This document shows, in pieces, positions 7,865 through 15,924 of a stretch of DNA of 62,859 nucleotides. Positions within the stretch are counted from its first letter, which is position 1; each line of letters opens with the position of its first letter. Source of the DNA: JBPBQZ01 sp050955105 (lineage in GTDB: Bacteria > Pseudomonadota > Gammaproteobacteria > Burkholderiales > Burkholderiaceae). A model generated the notes under the pieces. That model was not told where the DNA came from and did not search any database. It saw only the letters and a list, made by a program, of their open reading frames with translations. The DNA lies in assembly GCA_050955105.1 (NCBI GenBank), contig JBPBQZ010000058.1:1-62859 (forward strand), in the 5' to 3' direction. The position numbers and the translations under genes were made by a program.

Positions 7865-10779
7865 CCGCTAATTCCGTCCTCTTCAATGATCAGGCGATCC
7901 GTCATTCTATCGTCCGCACCGGATGTACCGACCGAAGACCTCGATAAGCGCTGCACCGCGGCCGCTGCGGGCGCACTATCGCCGGCACGCCGCCGCAAGA
8001 GTTGCAGCAAGGTATCGATCACCACGGAAGGTAAAGCGGGTTTCACCACATAAGCATCGAAGCCCGCATCGAAGGCGCGCTGTCGGTCCTCCGGACGCGC
8101 ATACGCACTGATCGCCAGTGCGATCGCCGCAGGCCGACCTGCCTCCTTGCGCTCCAGTTGCCTGACTTCGTGAAGCAAGACGTAGCCGTCGCGGCCCGGC
8201 AAGCCGATGTCCGAGACGATAATTTCGGGATGCGCGGCATGGATGCGTGTCAGCGCCTCGTCGACGTGCAGGGCAATTTCGAGGTGCGCGCCCACCTCGC
8301 GCAGGCCGTGCGCCAGCACCTCGGCGGCACTCGAGTCATCCTCGACGATCAGCACTGAACGGCCGGCAAGATCGGGCACGCGCGCCCCCGTTAGCTGCTC
8401 GGGCATGGCATCGAGCGGCGTCTCGATGGCGCCGTGCTGGAATGACGCGCCGTCCGGCGTTGCCGTCACCGCGATGCTGGCGGCCGCTTGCGCTGCCAGC
8501 GGCAGGCTCACCGTGAACCGCGCACCGTGGCCGATGCCGTCGCTGGCGGCAGCCACCGTGCCGCCGTGCAGTTCGACCAGATGCCGGACGATCGCCAGGC
8601 CCAGTCCCAGCCCAGCATGGCGCCGGCCGGTCGATGAATCGGCCTGGCGAAAGCGATCGAAGACATAGGGCAAGAACGCCGGCTCGATACCTTCGCCGCT
8701 ATCCATCACATCAATGCACAGAGCTTCGGTTTGCACGGCGCGACTCAGGCGTAGTCGCACGCTGCCTCCCGCCGGCGTGAACTTGATCGCGTTGGATGCG
8801 AGATTCCACACTATCTGCTGTAGACGATCCGGGTCGCCCATCACGGTCGCGCCCGACGCTGCCAGCTCCACCGACAGCATCACGCCTTTGGCATCCGCAG
8901 TCGGCCGCAGTGACTCTTGTACAGCCAGCAGCGTGCCCTCCAGTTCCAGCAAGCGTACATCGAGGCGGGCCTTGCCGGTAACGATTGCGGAGACGTCGAG
9001 GATGTCTTCGATCACGCGCGTTTGCGCCTGCACGTTGCGGCGAATAATGGTGAGGCCGCGTTGCTGTGTCGCGGCATCGGGCCGACGCTCCATGATCTCC
9101 AGCCAGCCGTAGATCGCGTTCAAGGGCGTGCGCAACTCGTGCGAGACCGTCGCGAGGAATTCCTCTTTGAGGCGACTGGCCTCCTCGGCCAGCCGCCGCG
9201 CGCCGATGGCTTCGCCCAGCAGGCGATCGCGCTCGGCCTGCGAACGCTTTATCTCGCTAATGTCGACCAGCACGCCAATGCAGCCGACGATGCGATCGTT
9301 CTGGTCGATCACCGGTGCCGCATGCGCCAACACCGTATAGCGACGGCTGGGCGTGACCAGCTCGAGTTCCACCGGATCGACTGGCGCGCGCCGGCGCACC
9401 GCCTCGCGCAACGGTAGTTGCTCGGGCGTCAGTGGCCGGCCGTCGCGCTCCAGACGCCACGGCGACACAGCGCCATCCATGAGCATCGCCACATTGGCGC
9501 TGCGATCCTGCTCGAGCATGCGCGCCAAGGCGAAATTGGGACGTACGTACTGACAGTCCGCATCTTCGGCGATCGCCATGGCCACCGGCGCGACGTCGAA
9601 CAGCGTCTGCAACTCCTGTGCACGCCGCACCAGTTGCGCGCCCAACTGGCGCACCCGACGCTCGCCACTGCGGCGCTCGCCGATATCGCGCAGCGCCAGC
9701 GACAGGCCCCGCGCACCGCCCGGCGCCAGGTTCAGCAGCGCCAGCGAGATCGCCGCGTCGAAATGACGACCGTCGCTGGTAAGGCCGATTACGTCGTAAT
9801 CGACAATACGCTCGCCACTCAACGCCGCGTCGAATACTGAGCGGATCGACCCGCGCAATTCAGGGGCGATCAGCAGCGCGACGTCGGTGCCGAGAATCTC
9901 GTCGGCATCGTAGGCGAATAAACGCCGTGCGCCATCGTTCCAGCTGGTTACCAGGCCCTGCTCGGAGACGCCGACGATGGCATCGTTGCTCGATGCCACG
10001 ATCGCTCGCAACAAGGCGTCGATCTGCCCCTGCTGCTGCATTGCGGTGGCATCGCGCAATACCATCACCGCCCCACCGCGCGGCGCCTCGTCAGCGGCGG
10101 CGGCTGCGGTTGCGGTTGCGGCACGCAATGGCGACACGGTGCGTGACACCGGTCGCTCGGTGCCATCGCGCGCCACCAATTGCAACCAGGGTCCAGGGTA
10201 AGCGGCATCGGTATCGGACAGCGGCGCCACCACTCGTCCAGAGGCGGCGGTACGCAGTACCACCACCTCGGCCACGGCGCGCCCGCGCGCTTCGCCGAGC
10301 AGCCAGCCGGTAAGGCCCTCGGCCACCGGATTCATAAAACTGATATAGCCTTGCGGATCGACCGCCACCACGCCATCGCCAATGCTGGCGAGTGTCTGCT
10401 CATGGGCGCGCTGCGCCGCCACGGCGGCGCGTTCGAGCGCTTGCGCGCGCAAGCGCGAGCGCTGCAATGAGACGATGACATAGCAGGAAAACAACGCCGC
10501 CAGGCTATAGACCGTCAGCCGCACCAAGACGGTTTGCGGCGGTACCGGCGCATAATCGACCACCACCCACAGGCCGCCCAAGCCGCCCAGCACCGCCGCC
10601 AATGCGGCACCGCCGGCACCACCGAACCAAGCGCCCACCGCTACGGTCGGCAAGAACCAGATGAAAACCGGCACTGGGCCGAACCAGTCCGAGGTCAGCC
10701 GGTACAGCAACGCCGACACCATAAAGGCAGCGAGCGCCGGCCCGTAGCGGGAGACTGGCGATCGCGTGGAATTATTCAT
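7861..10779 (-). CDS. Membrane-bound hybrid sensor histidine kinase (PAS–PAS–PAS–HisKA–HATPase–REC)
   Basis: The protein has 972 residues. The N-terminus has about four hydrophobic segments (residues 12–110, DUF4118/MASE1-like). Three PAS-type domains follow at roughly 125–240, 250–365 and 385–510. The dimerisation/phosphotransfer domain carries SHELRTPLNAIYGW with the phospho-acceptor His at 547. An ATPase domain follows with NAIKFTPAGG, DSGEGI and GLGLGLAIV. The C-terminal receiver domain has its acceptor Asp at about 857 (SDIGLPGRDG). The gene is translationally coupled to otsA by an ATGA overlap and lies downstream of the Pro-rich gene. The NtrC-type regulator at 11272 is the obvious partner by position, but a separate Hpt step may be needed because the kinase is hybrid. 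Partnership is inferred. Confidence 0.93.
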   Translation of the reverse strand: MNNSTRSPVSRYGPALAAFMVSALLYRLTSDWFGPVPVFIWFLPTVAVGAWFGGAGGAALAAVLGGLGGLWVVVDYAPVPPQTVLVRLTVYSLAALFSCYVIVSLQRSRLRAQALERAAVAAQRAHEQTLASIGDGVVAVDPQGYISFMNPVAEGLTGWLLGEARGRAVAEVVVLRTAASGRVVAPLSDTDAAYPGPWLQLVARDGTERPVSRTVSPLRAATATAAAAADEAPRGGAVMVLRDATAMQQQGQIDALLRAIVASSNDAIVGVSEQGLVTSWNDGARRLFAYDADEILGTDVALLIAPELRGSIRSVFDAALSGERIVDYDVIGLTSDGRHFDAAISLALLNLAPGGARGLSLALRDIGERRSGERRVRQLGAQLVRRAQELQTLFDVAPVAMAIAEDADCQYVRPNFALARMLEQDRSANVAMLMDGAVSPWRLERDGRPLTPEQLPLREAVRRRAPVDPVELELVTPSRRYTVLAHAAPVIDQNDRIVGCIGVLVDISEIKRSQAERDRLLGEAIGARRLAEEASRLKEEFLATVSHELRTPLNAIYGWLEIMERRPDAATQQRGLTIIRRNVQAQTRVIEDILDVSAIVTGKARLDVRLLELEGTLLAVQESLRPTADAKGVMLSVELAASGATVMGDPDRLQQIVWNLASNAIKFTPAGGSVRLRLSRAVQTEALCIDVMDSGEGIEPAFLPYVFDRFRQADSSTGRRHAGLGLGLAIVRHLVELHGGTVAAASDGIGHGARFTVSLPLAAQAAASIAVTATPDGASFQHGAIETPLDAMPEQLTGARVPDLAGRSVLIVEDDSSAAEVLAHGLREVGAHLEIALHVDEALTRIHAAHPEIIVSDIGLPGRDGYVLLHEVRQLERKEAGRPAAIALAISAYARPEDRQRAFDAGFDAYVVKPALPSVVIDTLLQLLRRRAGDSAPAAAAVQRLSRSSVGTSGADDRMTDRLIIEEDGISG

Positions 10780-10876
10780 TCAGCGTCCTTGGAAACGCAG
10801 GGCACGCGACGCGCGCCATCTCGAAATACGGGCGAATGTATCACTCTGCCCGCTCGAGTGGATGAAGCGCCGCGAG

Positions 10877-11107
10877 TCAGTGCAGCGCGGCGATGCCTGG
10901 CGCAGGTCGCGACGTGTGGGAATGCATGCGTGTCGGCGGCATCTCGCCGGGTTCCGGGGGCGGATCCCCCACCGGGGGCTCCGTCGGACCAGGCGGCACT
11001 TCGGTGGGATCGGGAGGCGGCTCGATCGGCGGCGGTCCTCCGGGCGGTACGCCCGGCGGCTGCGGCGGCATCGGCGGCTCTGGGGCGTGCATGATCGATG
11101 GGAACAT
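10877..11107 (-). CDS. Small Pro-rich protein
   Basis: The 76-residue protein begins MFPSIMHAPEPPMPPQP, and about a third of the residues are proline in PP, PPP and PPEP runs. It has no signal peptide or membrane segment. AAGGAG stands 5 nt before the ATG, and a strong sigma-54 promoter match at 11177–11192 lies about 59 nt upstream of the start. These two signals are why I accept this low-complexity reading frame as a gene. It precedes the hybrid kinase by 97 nt and may be the first gene of a Pro-rich–kinase–otsA operon. The function is unknown. Polyproline runs would stall ribosomes without EF-P. Confidence 0.6.
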   Translation of the reverse strand: MFPSIMHAPEPPMPPQPPGVPPGGPPPIEPPPDPTEVPPGPTEPPVGDPPPEPGEMPPTRMHSHTSRPAPGIAALH

Positions 11108-11176
11108 GGTCTCTCCTTGAACATGGCGACGCGCTAGGTTTTCGGGACGATTGCCGCGCGGCCACGTCGCTGGCTA

Positions 11177-11192
11177 TGCAAACGCCATGCCG
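11177..11192 (-). promoter_or_regulatory. Sigma-54 (-24/-12) promoter of the Pro-rich/kinase/otsA set
   Basis: On the minus strand it reads CGGCATGGCGTTTGCA. GGCA, G, the purine position and TTGCA agree with the consensus, with exact GG-N10-GC spacing. It is close in sequence to the BON promoter (CGGCATGCTCTTTGCA). The predicted start is near 11166. Confidence 0.65.
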
Positions 11193-11271
11193 GCGCGCCA
11201 GGAAAGAAGCAGGAACAGATGTTTTAGAAGCGACGACCGGCGCGGTCGACTATGCCAGCGCCGGTGTGCGA

Positions 11272-12672
11272 TCAGGCGTTTGGACCACTTTCTGATGACA
11301 GGGCTTCATCGTCCGGATTCTGCAGGCGCGCTTCGTCACCATACTCGACCAAGCGGTTGTAAAGCGTCTTGAGGCTGATGCCGAGCACTTCCGCGGCCCG
11401 TGTCTTGACGCCGCCGCATTGTTCCAGGGTCGCCAGAATCAACTGCCGGTCGGCTTGTGCCAACGAGGTACCGAACGGTATCGTCACCGCCGTGCCGGTG
11501 GATGGCTTGGTCAGCGAAATCTGCAGCGGCACCGCGGCGGTATTCGGCGAGTCGGTGGGCGCCATGATGTAGGCGCGCTGCACGTAGTTTTTCAACTCAC
11601 GTACATTGCCCGGCCATTGATAGGCCAGCATCATGTCAAGGCCCGCCGCCGGAAAGGTCTTGCGCGTGCCGTAGCGCTCGTTGAGCGCCTCCAGAAAATT
11701 CTCGGCGAGCAGCTGCACATCTTTGCCGCGCTCGCGCAGCGGCGGCAGTTGCACCGGAAACACATTCAGCCGGTGATACAGATCCAGCCGCAGCTTGCCT
11801 TCCAGTACCGCCTGCTCGGGATCGCGGTTGGTCGCCGCGACCAGCCGCACATCGGTCTCGATTTCCTTGGCGGTGCCCACGCGCATAAACACGCCGGTTT
11901 CCAGCACCCGCAACATCTTCACCTGCAGCTCGATCGGCATCTCGGTGATCTCATCGAGAAACAGCGTGCCGCCATTCGCTCTCTCGAAATAACCCTTGTG
12001 CTGGCGATCGGCGCCGGTAAAGCTGCCGCGTTCATGACCGAACATTTCCGATTCGATCAGGTTCGGCGAAATGGCGCCGCAGTTGACCGCCAGAAACGCG
12101 TGCTTGCGGCGCAGACTGAGCTCGTGCACGGTTTGCGCGGCCAATTCCTTGCCGGTGCCGCTCTCGCCGATCAGCAGCACGGAAGCCGCGGTGGGCGCCA
12201 CGCGGCTGATCTGGTCGTACACGTCCTGCATCGCCTGGGAATTGCCCAGCATCAGGCCGAAGCGGCCATAGCGGCGCAGTTCGCCGCGCAGATTGCCGAT
12301 CTCGGCCTTCAGGTCGCCGGCGCGCGGCACGCGCGCCATGATCGCCTTCACGCGCTGAAAATTGATCGGTTTTACAAGATAGTCGGTAGCGCCCATCTTG
12401 AGCGCGTTCACCGCCGATTCGACCGTGGCGTGACCCGTGATGACGATCACTTCCACGCCCGAGCGTGAGTCGATATCTTCGAACAGATCGACACCGCTGC
12501 CATCAGGTAATTTGAGATCGGTAAATACCACGTCGGGCATTTGCCGCACGATCTGGATACGTGCCTCACGCAGATCGCCCGCCGTGGCCGTCGTCACCCC
12601 GTCCTCGACGATCACTTCCGCCAGCGCGTGGCGTGTGTTCGGATCGTCGTCGACTATCAAAACATGTGGCAT
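11272..12672 (-). CDS. NtrC-family sigma-54-dependent response regulator
   Basis: The 466-residue protein has three domains. The receiver domain (1–118) has acidic pocket DDD near 8–10, phospho-acceptor D52 (FTDLKLPDGSG) and a K in LVKP near 101. The AAA+ domain (about 138–370) has Walker A GESGTGKE at 169–176, the sigma-54-contacting loop GSFTGA and Walker B LFLDEI. A C-terminal Fis-type helix-turn-helix is present (AAEVLGISLKTLYNRL). It activates sigma-54 promoters by ATP hydrolysis once phosphorylated. It lies at the end of a same-strand run (DUF1328, ElaB-like, YqjE, YqjK, 12709 gene) and may be co-transcribed with it. Its AAA+ and Fis domains closely resemble those of the activator at 14774. 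Confidence 0.94.
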   Translation of the reverse strand: MPHVLIVDDDPNTRHALAEVIVEDGVTTATAGDLREARIQIVRQMPDVVFTDLKLPDGSGVDLFEDIDSRSGVEVIVITGHATVESAVNALKMGATDYLVKPINFQRVKAIMARVPRAGDLKAEIGNLRGELRRYGRFGLMLGNSQAMQDVYDQISRVAPTAASVLLIGESGTGKELAAQTVHELSLRRKHAFLAVNCGAISPNLIESEMFGHERGSFTGADRQHKGYFERANGGTLFLDEITEMPIELQVKMLRVLETGVFMRVGTAKEIETDVRLVAATNRDPEQAVLEGKLRLDLYHRLNVFPVQLPPLRERGKDVQLLAENFLEALNERYGTRKTFPAAGLDMMLAYQWPGNVRELKNYVQRAYIMAPTDSPNTAAVPLQISLTKPSTGTAVTIPFGTSLAQADRQLILATLEQCGGVKTRAAEVLGISLKTLYNRLVEYGDEARLQNPDDEALSSESGPNA

Positions 12673-12708
12673 TACGTCCTTGAGCGGGAGGGTTGAGAGT
12701 GCAGTGGA

Positions 12709-12954
12709 TTATAGCGTTGCGTCGGCGCCCTTTTCAGCAGCTGCCGGGGCGCTGGCCTCGACGCCGCGCGGGAATTCCCAGGTAGGCGACTTCGGCGCGT
12801 CGTCCGACGCATCGGCAGGCACGGCGCCGCCCTCGTTCTCCCAGCGCGTCAGCGCCTCGACGGGCGCGCCGCGCCGCCGCGCATTGCGATAACTCCAGGC
12901 CAATGCAGCGCCCAATACGGTCAATGCACTCAACAACCCGACTTTTCTAGACAT
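12709..12954 (-). CDS. Small single-span membrane protein
   Basis: The 81-residue protein begins MSRKVGLLSALTVLGAALAWSYRNARRRG: one hydrophobic segment (about 5–20) followed by a basic stretch, then a polar Ala/Pro/Glu-rich tail. It is probably anchored N-in or as an uncleaved signal anchor. AGGA lies 6 nt before ATG 12954. It sits in the minus-strand run between yqjK and the NtrC-type regulator, 36 nt before the latter. No family is recognised. Confidence 0.6.
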   Translation of the reverse strand: MSRKVGLLSALTVLGAALAWSYRNARRRGAPVEALTRWENEGGAVPADASDDAPKSPTWEFPRGVEASAPAAAEKGADATL

Positions 12955-13030
12955 GGTTTTTCCTGTCAGTGGATGCGAAACCGTAGGACTTGCGCGACTG
13001 CCGGCAATGCACGCCGGCGCCGCCGCGCGC

Positions 13031-13357
13031 TTAGAAGAATTGCCGATACAGCCGCCAGATGCCAAAACCTCTGGCGCCCAGGGACGCCGCGCCACGCAAC
13101 ACGGGCATGAGCCCGCGCGAGCGGAACAGCACGATTGCGCCCAGCGGCAGCAGCGGCAGGAACAGCAGGCGCGAATCGACAATGCGAGCGCGAATACGGT
13201 CGAGGGAGCGCACCGGACTTGCGATACGCTCGGCCGCCTGACGCATTTCAATACGCTGCAAGGCGATTCGATCGAGTACCAATTCGCGGCGTTCCGTAAG
13301 CGTCAGCTTATGCGCGTGCCGGTCGCCTGCTTTTTTATGCTTTTGGGACGCACTCAT
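13031..13357 (-). CDS. YqjK-like protein
   Basis: The 108-residue protein has a basic, helical N-terminal half (KLTLTERRELVLDRIALQRIEMRQ) followed by one hydrophobic segment (LLFLPLLPLGAIVLF, about 74–90), the pattern of YqjK. Its ATG overlaps the stop of the upstream yqjE-like gene by 4 nt. The yqjD/elaB–yqjE–yqjK set is a conserved proteobacterial group of small inner-membrane proteins linked to stationary phase and ribosome tethering (from E. coli work). Here the set appears to be under sigma-54 rather than RpoS control. Confidence 0.75.
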   Translation of the reverse strand: MSASQKHKKAGDRHAHKLTLTERRELVLDRIALQRIEMRQAAERIASPVRSLDRIRARIVDSRLLFLPLLPLGAIVLFRSRGLMPVLRGAASLGARGFGIWRLYRQFF

Positions 13358-13731
13358 TCGAGCGTCTCCAGCGTGTGCCGGTCTTTGTCGAGCTCCGCCA
13401 GGCTATGCGAAAACAAAGCGGTCGGCACCTTCATCCGATAAACGAAGAAGATCACCGCCAACACCGCGACAATCGCCGCACCACCGGTGAGCCAGCCGAT
13501 CGCCTCCATGCGATGCGGTGTGTCCCAATAAGCCGCCACCACGAAGAGCGCCCCGAAAATCACCGCGAGAAACACGAAGAAGCAGGAGATCAGTGCCGCG
13601 ATCAGCAAAGCAATCACGCGCTCGCGCTCTTCGGCCAGTTCGAGGCCAAGCAAATGCAGTCGGGTGCTGACCTGCTCAATAGTACCGACCATCAACTGCC
13701 TGACCGACTGCACGAGACTGATGCGCGCCAT
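13354..13731 (-). CDS. YqjE-like membrane protein (phage-holin-superfamily fold name)
   Basis: The 125-residue protein has an amphipathic N-terminal helix (residues 1–40, with LHLLGLELAEERER) and two adjacent membrane segments (about 42–68 and 80–102), the pattern of YqjE/DUF1469. Some databases call this family phage holin, but nothing phage-like is nearby. It lies 19 nt downstream of the ElaB-like gene and overlaps yqjK. It is probably an inner-membrane partner of the ElaB-like protein. Confidence 0.82.
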   Translation of the reverse strand: MARISLVQSVRQLMVGTIEQVSTRLHLLGLELAEERERVIALLIAALISCFFVFLAVIFGALFVVAAYWDTPHRMEAIGWLTGGAAIVAVLAVIFFVYRMKVPTALFSHSLAELDKDRHTLETLE

Positions 13732-13750
13732 GGGTAATCCTTTTTATTGT

Positions 13751-14068
13751 TTAGCGAGAAATGAGGACGCCCAGCAGCAATCCGACGCCTACACCGATCC
13801 CGACTGATTCCCAAGGATTGTCGCGCACGAAATCGTCGGCCTGCGCGGCCACCTGGCTGTATTGGGTACGTGCCTGGCCGCGCGCGCTATCGAGCTTGCC
13901 ACGTATCGTCTGGATACCATCGAGCACGCGGGCGCGCACAACGCCCACGCCTTCGCCCGAAGCCGCGGCGGTCAGATGTGCGAGTTGTTCGATATCGCTG
14001 AGCAGCACGCGCAGATCTTCCGCGACTTTCTCTCGGCCCAGGGCGATTTGCGAAGTGGTTTCAGACAT
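13751..14068 (-). CDS. ElaB/YqjD-family (DUF883) membrane-anchored protein
   Basis: The 105-residue protein has a long charged helix (residues 10–80: EKVAEDLRVLLSDIEQL, then DGIQTIRGKLDSARGQ) and the signature DDFVRDNPWESVGIGVGVGLLLGVLISR, a C-terminal membrane tail anchor. In E. coli, members bind ribosomes at the inner membrane in stationary phase or protect under stress. It is part of the ElaB–YqjE–YqjK set transcribed leftward and lies 62 nt after the DUF1328 gene, which carries a sigma-54 promoter. Confidence 0.9.
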   Translation of the reverse strand: MSETTSQIALGREKVAEDLRVLLSDIEQLAHLTAAASGEGVGVVRARVLDGIQTIRGKLDSARGQARTQYSQVAAQADDFVRDNPWESVGIGVGVGLLLGVLISR

Positions 14069-14130
14069 CCGGATTCCTTCTATCAGTCACTACATGAAAA
14101 ACAGAACGCCGACTTGGGCGCTCCGCATTG

Positions 14131-14451
14131 TTATTCGGTGCTCGGCAGGCGCTCGCCGGCATCGGCCGAGCGGGTGTAGGCAGTGCGCGTATCGACGCTG
14201 GCGCTGCGGCCCGTATCGCTGTGGCCCAGGCGCGGATCGCGCAGATTGCGCAAGCCGGCTACGACCAGCGCACAACCCAGCCCTGCGAACAGATAGCAAC
14301 ACAAGGTAGCAATCTCAGCAAGTCCCGCGGTACCCGCCGCATAACTGAGCACCGTCGCGATCAGCGCGATCACGAACGACACAGCGGCCCAGTGAAATAG
14401 CTCCACGGGGCTATTGGCGACTAAACGAGACGTAGCGGCACGAGGGCTCAT
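14131..14451 (-). CDS. Small two-span membrane protein, DUF1328-like
   Basis: The 106-residue protein has two hydrophobic segments (about 19–40 and 46–67). The stretch FHWAAVSFVIALIATVLSYA followed by AGLAEIATLCCYLFAGLG resembles the DUF1328/YtjA pattern of small stress-associated membrane proteins. A polar 35-residue C-terminal tail is extra. The family assignment is from pattern only. It is the first gene of a leftward run (ElaB-like, YqjE, YqjK, 12709 gene, NtrC-type regulator) and has a sigma-54 promoter 47–62 nt upstream of its ATG. Confidence 0.7.
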   Translation of the reverse strand: MSPRAATSRLVANSPVELFHWAAVSFVIALIATVLSYAAGTAGLAEIATLCCYLFAGLGCALVVAGLRNLRDPRLGHSDTGRSASVDTRTAYTRSADAGERLPSTE

Positions 14452-14497
14452 TGTCTTTCCGGCCGGGCCGGCTCATTGAAACGGGCTAGACCTGACG

Positions 14498-14513
14498 TGC
14501 AGCTTTCGTGCCA
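14498..14513 (-). promoter_or_regulatory. Sigma-54 (-24/-12) promoter of the DUF1328–ElaB–YqjEK run
   Basis: On the minus strand it reads TGGCACGAAAGCTGCA. TGGCACG and the purine are perfect, and the -12 element is CTGCA instead of TTGCA, with exact GG-N10-GC spacing. The predicted start is near 14487, 36 nt upstream of ATG 14451. Confidence 0.72.
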
Positions 14514-14773
14514 ACAGCGCGCCCGGGCCGGTGACGGCGCTTCGACGCGCGTTCCGTGCGAGTCTGCCCACTGTAAGCGCCGCGCTCGCGACAATGGCGC
14601 GCCAGATCCGCGGCCGCGCTACCGGGCGCGACAAATCTCCGCCACACGTAACATTTACCCGCGCCGGTGTAACTTTTCGGAAACTGGCCCGTGCCGCTGA
14701 ATCGCGCGCATGTCCGAGCATCCGCGAGCGCGCCGATGCGGTAGGATGCTCGTCTACTCTCTCGAAATTGCTC
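14514..14773. other. Intergenic region upstream of the REC-less activator
   Basis: About 260 nt separate the leftward DUF1328 promoter from the rightward activator gene. I find no supported gene and no good rightward -24/-12 match. The activator is therefore probably transcribed by the housekeeping sigma factor. This region is where enhancer sites for the 14498 promoter would be expected. An in-frame extension of the activator back to 14531 is open but has no coding look. Confidence 0.3.
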
Positions 14774-15880
14774 ATGTCGTCCAACGAAGCTCCTATCCCA
14801 CAAGCGAGCGACCGCGCCAGCGGCGCACCAAGCCTGAACCCCGTGCGTCCGGTCGCGGCCGAGGCCGTAGCGCCGCCGCGCAAGCGTGCGTCGAAGTCGG
14901 CCAACCTGCGCTCGTTCGGCCACTTGTACGGCGCCTCCGAAGTGATGGTCGCACTGTATGAACAGATCGAGCGCGTCGCCCAGACCGACGCCACGGCGCT
15001 GATCATCGGCGAGAGCGGCACCGGCAAGGAGCTGATCGCCCGCACGATTCACGACCAGAGCGCGCGCAAGGACGGTCCCTTCATTACCGTCAACTGTGGC
15101 GCGATTCCCGACAATCTGATCGAAGCGGAACTGTTCGGTCACGAGAAAGGCAGCTTTACCGGCGCGGCCCAGTCGCGCATCGGCTATTTCGAACATGCGA
15201 GCGGCGGCACCATTTTTCTCGACGAAGTAACCGAGATGGCGCCGGTCAGGCAAGTGAAATTGCTGCGGGCGCTCGAGACCGGCACGTTCTTCCGCGTGGG
15301 CGGCACCGAACAGGTGAGCGTCGACGTGCGCGTCATCGCCGCGACCAACCGCGACCCGAACACCGCGGTGAAGGAAAACGGCCTGCGCGAAGACTTGATG
15401 TATCGGCTTGCGGTGTTTCCGCTGCGCGCGCCGCCGTTGCGTGAGCGCGAAAGCGATCGGGAGCTATTGGGCGAGCATTTCCTGGCTGAACTGAATGCGC
15501 AGGAAGGCACGCAAAAGGCTTTCTCGAAACGCGCGATCGAAACCTTGCGGGCCTACTCGTGGCCGGGCAATGTGCGTGAGTTGAAGAACGCCGTCTATCG
15601 TGCGTTCATCCTGGCCGAGGAGTTCGTCGAGATTCCCCATCCGCATCTGGCGTCGCGCAGCAAGAAGGCGGTGACGCAAGGTGAAGTGATGAGCATCTGG
15701 GTGGGCACGCCGCTGGCCGAAGCGCAACGGCAAATCATCGTCGCCACGCTCAAGCATTGTGGCGGCGACAAGCGCCGCGCCGCCAAGGCTTTGGGCGTGA
15801 GCCTGAAGACTTTGTATAACCGGCTGGGCAGCTACGAAGACGGGGGCGAGGCACCGCCGGAGGCAGAGGCGGAAGCGTAG
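14774..15880 (+). CDS. Sigma-54 activator lacking a receiver domain (PspF-like architecture)
   Basis: The 368-residue enhancer-binding protein has an N-terminal polar stretch of about 50 residues with no sensory domain. An AAA+ domain follows with Walker A GESGTGKE at 79–86, the sigma-54 loop GSFTGA near 126–131 and Walker B IFLDEV. It ends in a Fis-type helix-turn-helix (AAKALGVSLKTLYNRL). Without a receiver it is either constitutively active or held by a protein partner, as PspF is by PspA. ATG 14774 (MSSNEAP) is the first start that avoids an Arg/Ala-rich non-coding-looking extension; no strong ribosome site is seen. It is divergent from the sigma-54-controlled DUF1328 run and is a natural candidate activator for the local promoters. 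Confidence 0.9.
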   Translation: MSSNEAPIPQASDRASGAPSLNPVRPVAAEAVAPPRKRASKSANLRSFGHLYGASEVMVALYEQIERVAQTDATALIIGESGTGKELIARTIHDQSARKDGPFITVNCGAIPDNLIEAELFGHEKGSFTGAAQSRIGYFEHASGGTIFLDEVTEMAPVRQVKLLRALETGTFFRVGGTEQVSVDVRVIAATNRDPNTAVKENGLREDLMYRLAVFPLRAPPLRERESDRELLGEHFLAELNAQEGTQKAFSKRAIETLRAYSWPGNVRELKNAVYRAFILAEEFVEIPHPHLASRSKKAVTQGEVMSIWVGTPLAEAQRQIIVATLKHCGGDKRRAAKALGVSLKTLYNRLGSYEDGGEAPPEAEAEA

Positions 15881-15924
15881 ACCGCGAGCCACGCAAGATC
15901 AACGGCCTGATGCAGCGTCGACGA

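Noticed and set aside
11419..12468. 349-codon open frame opposite the NtrC-type regulator
   Set aside because: Shadow frame without any recognisable domain or ribosome site.
13354..13731. Phage holin as a sign of a prophage
   Set aside because: The family name is historical; the gene belongs to the elaB–yqjE–yqjK stress set and no phage genes are near.
14690..14710. TGGCCCGTGCCGCTGA upstream of the REC-less activator as a -24/-12 promoter
   Set aside because: GG and GC are 8 nt apart, not 10.
14531..14773. N-terminal extension of the REC-less activator
   Set aside because: The extra residues are Arg/Ala-rich without domain character, and the family core starts after ATG 14774.
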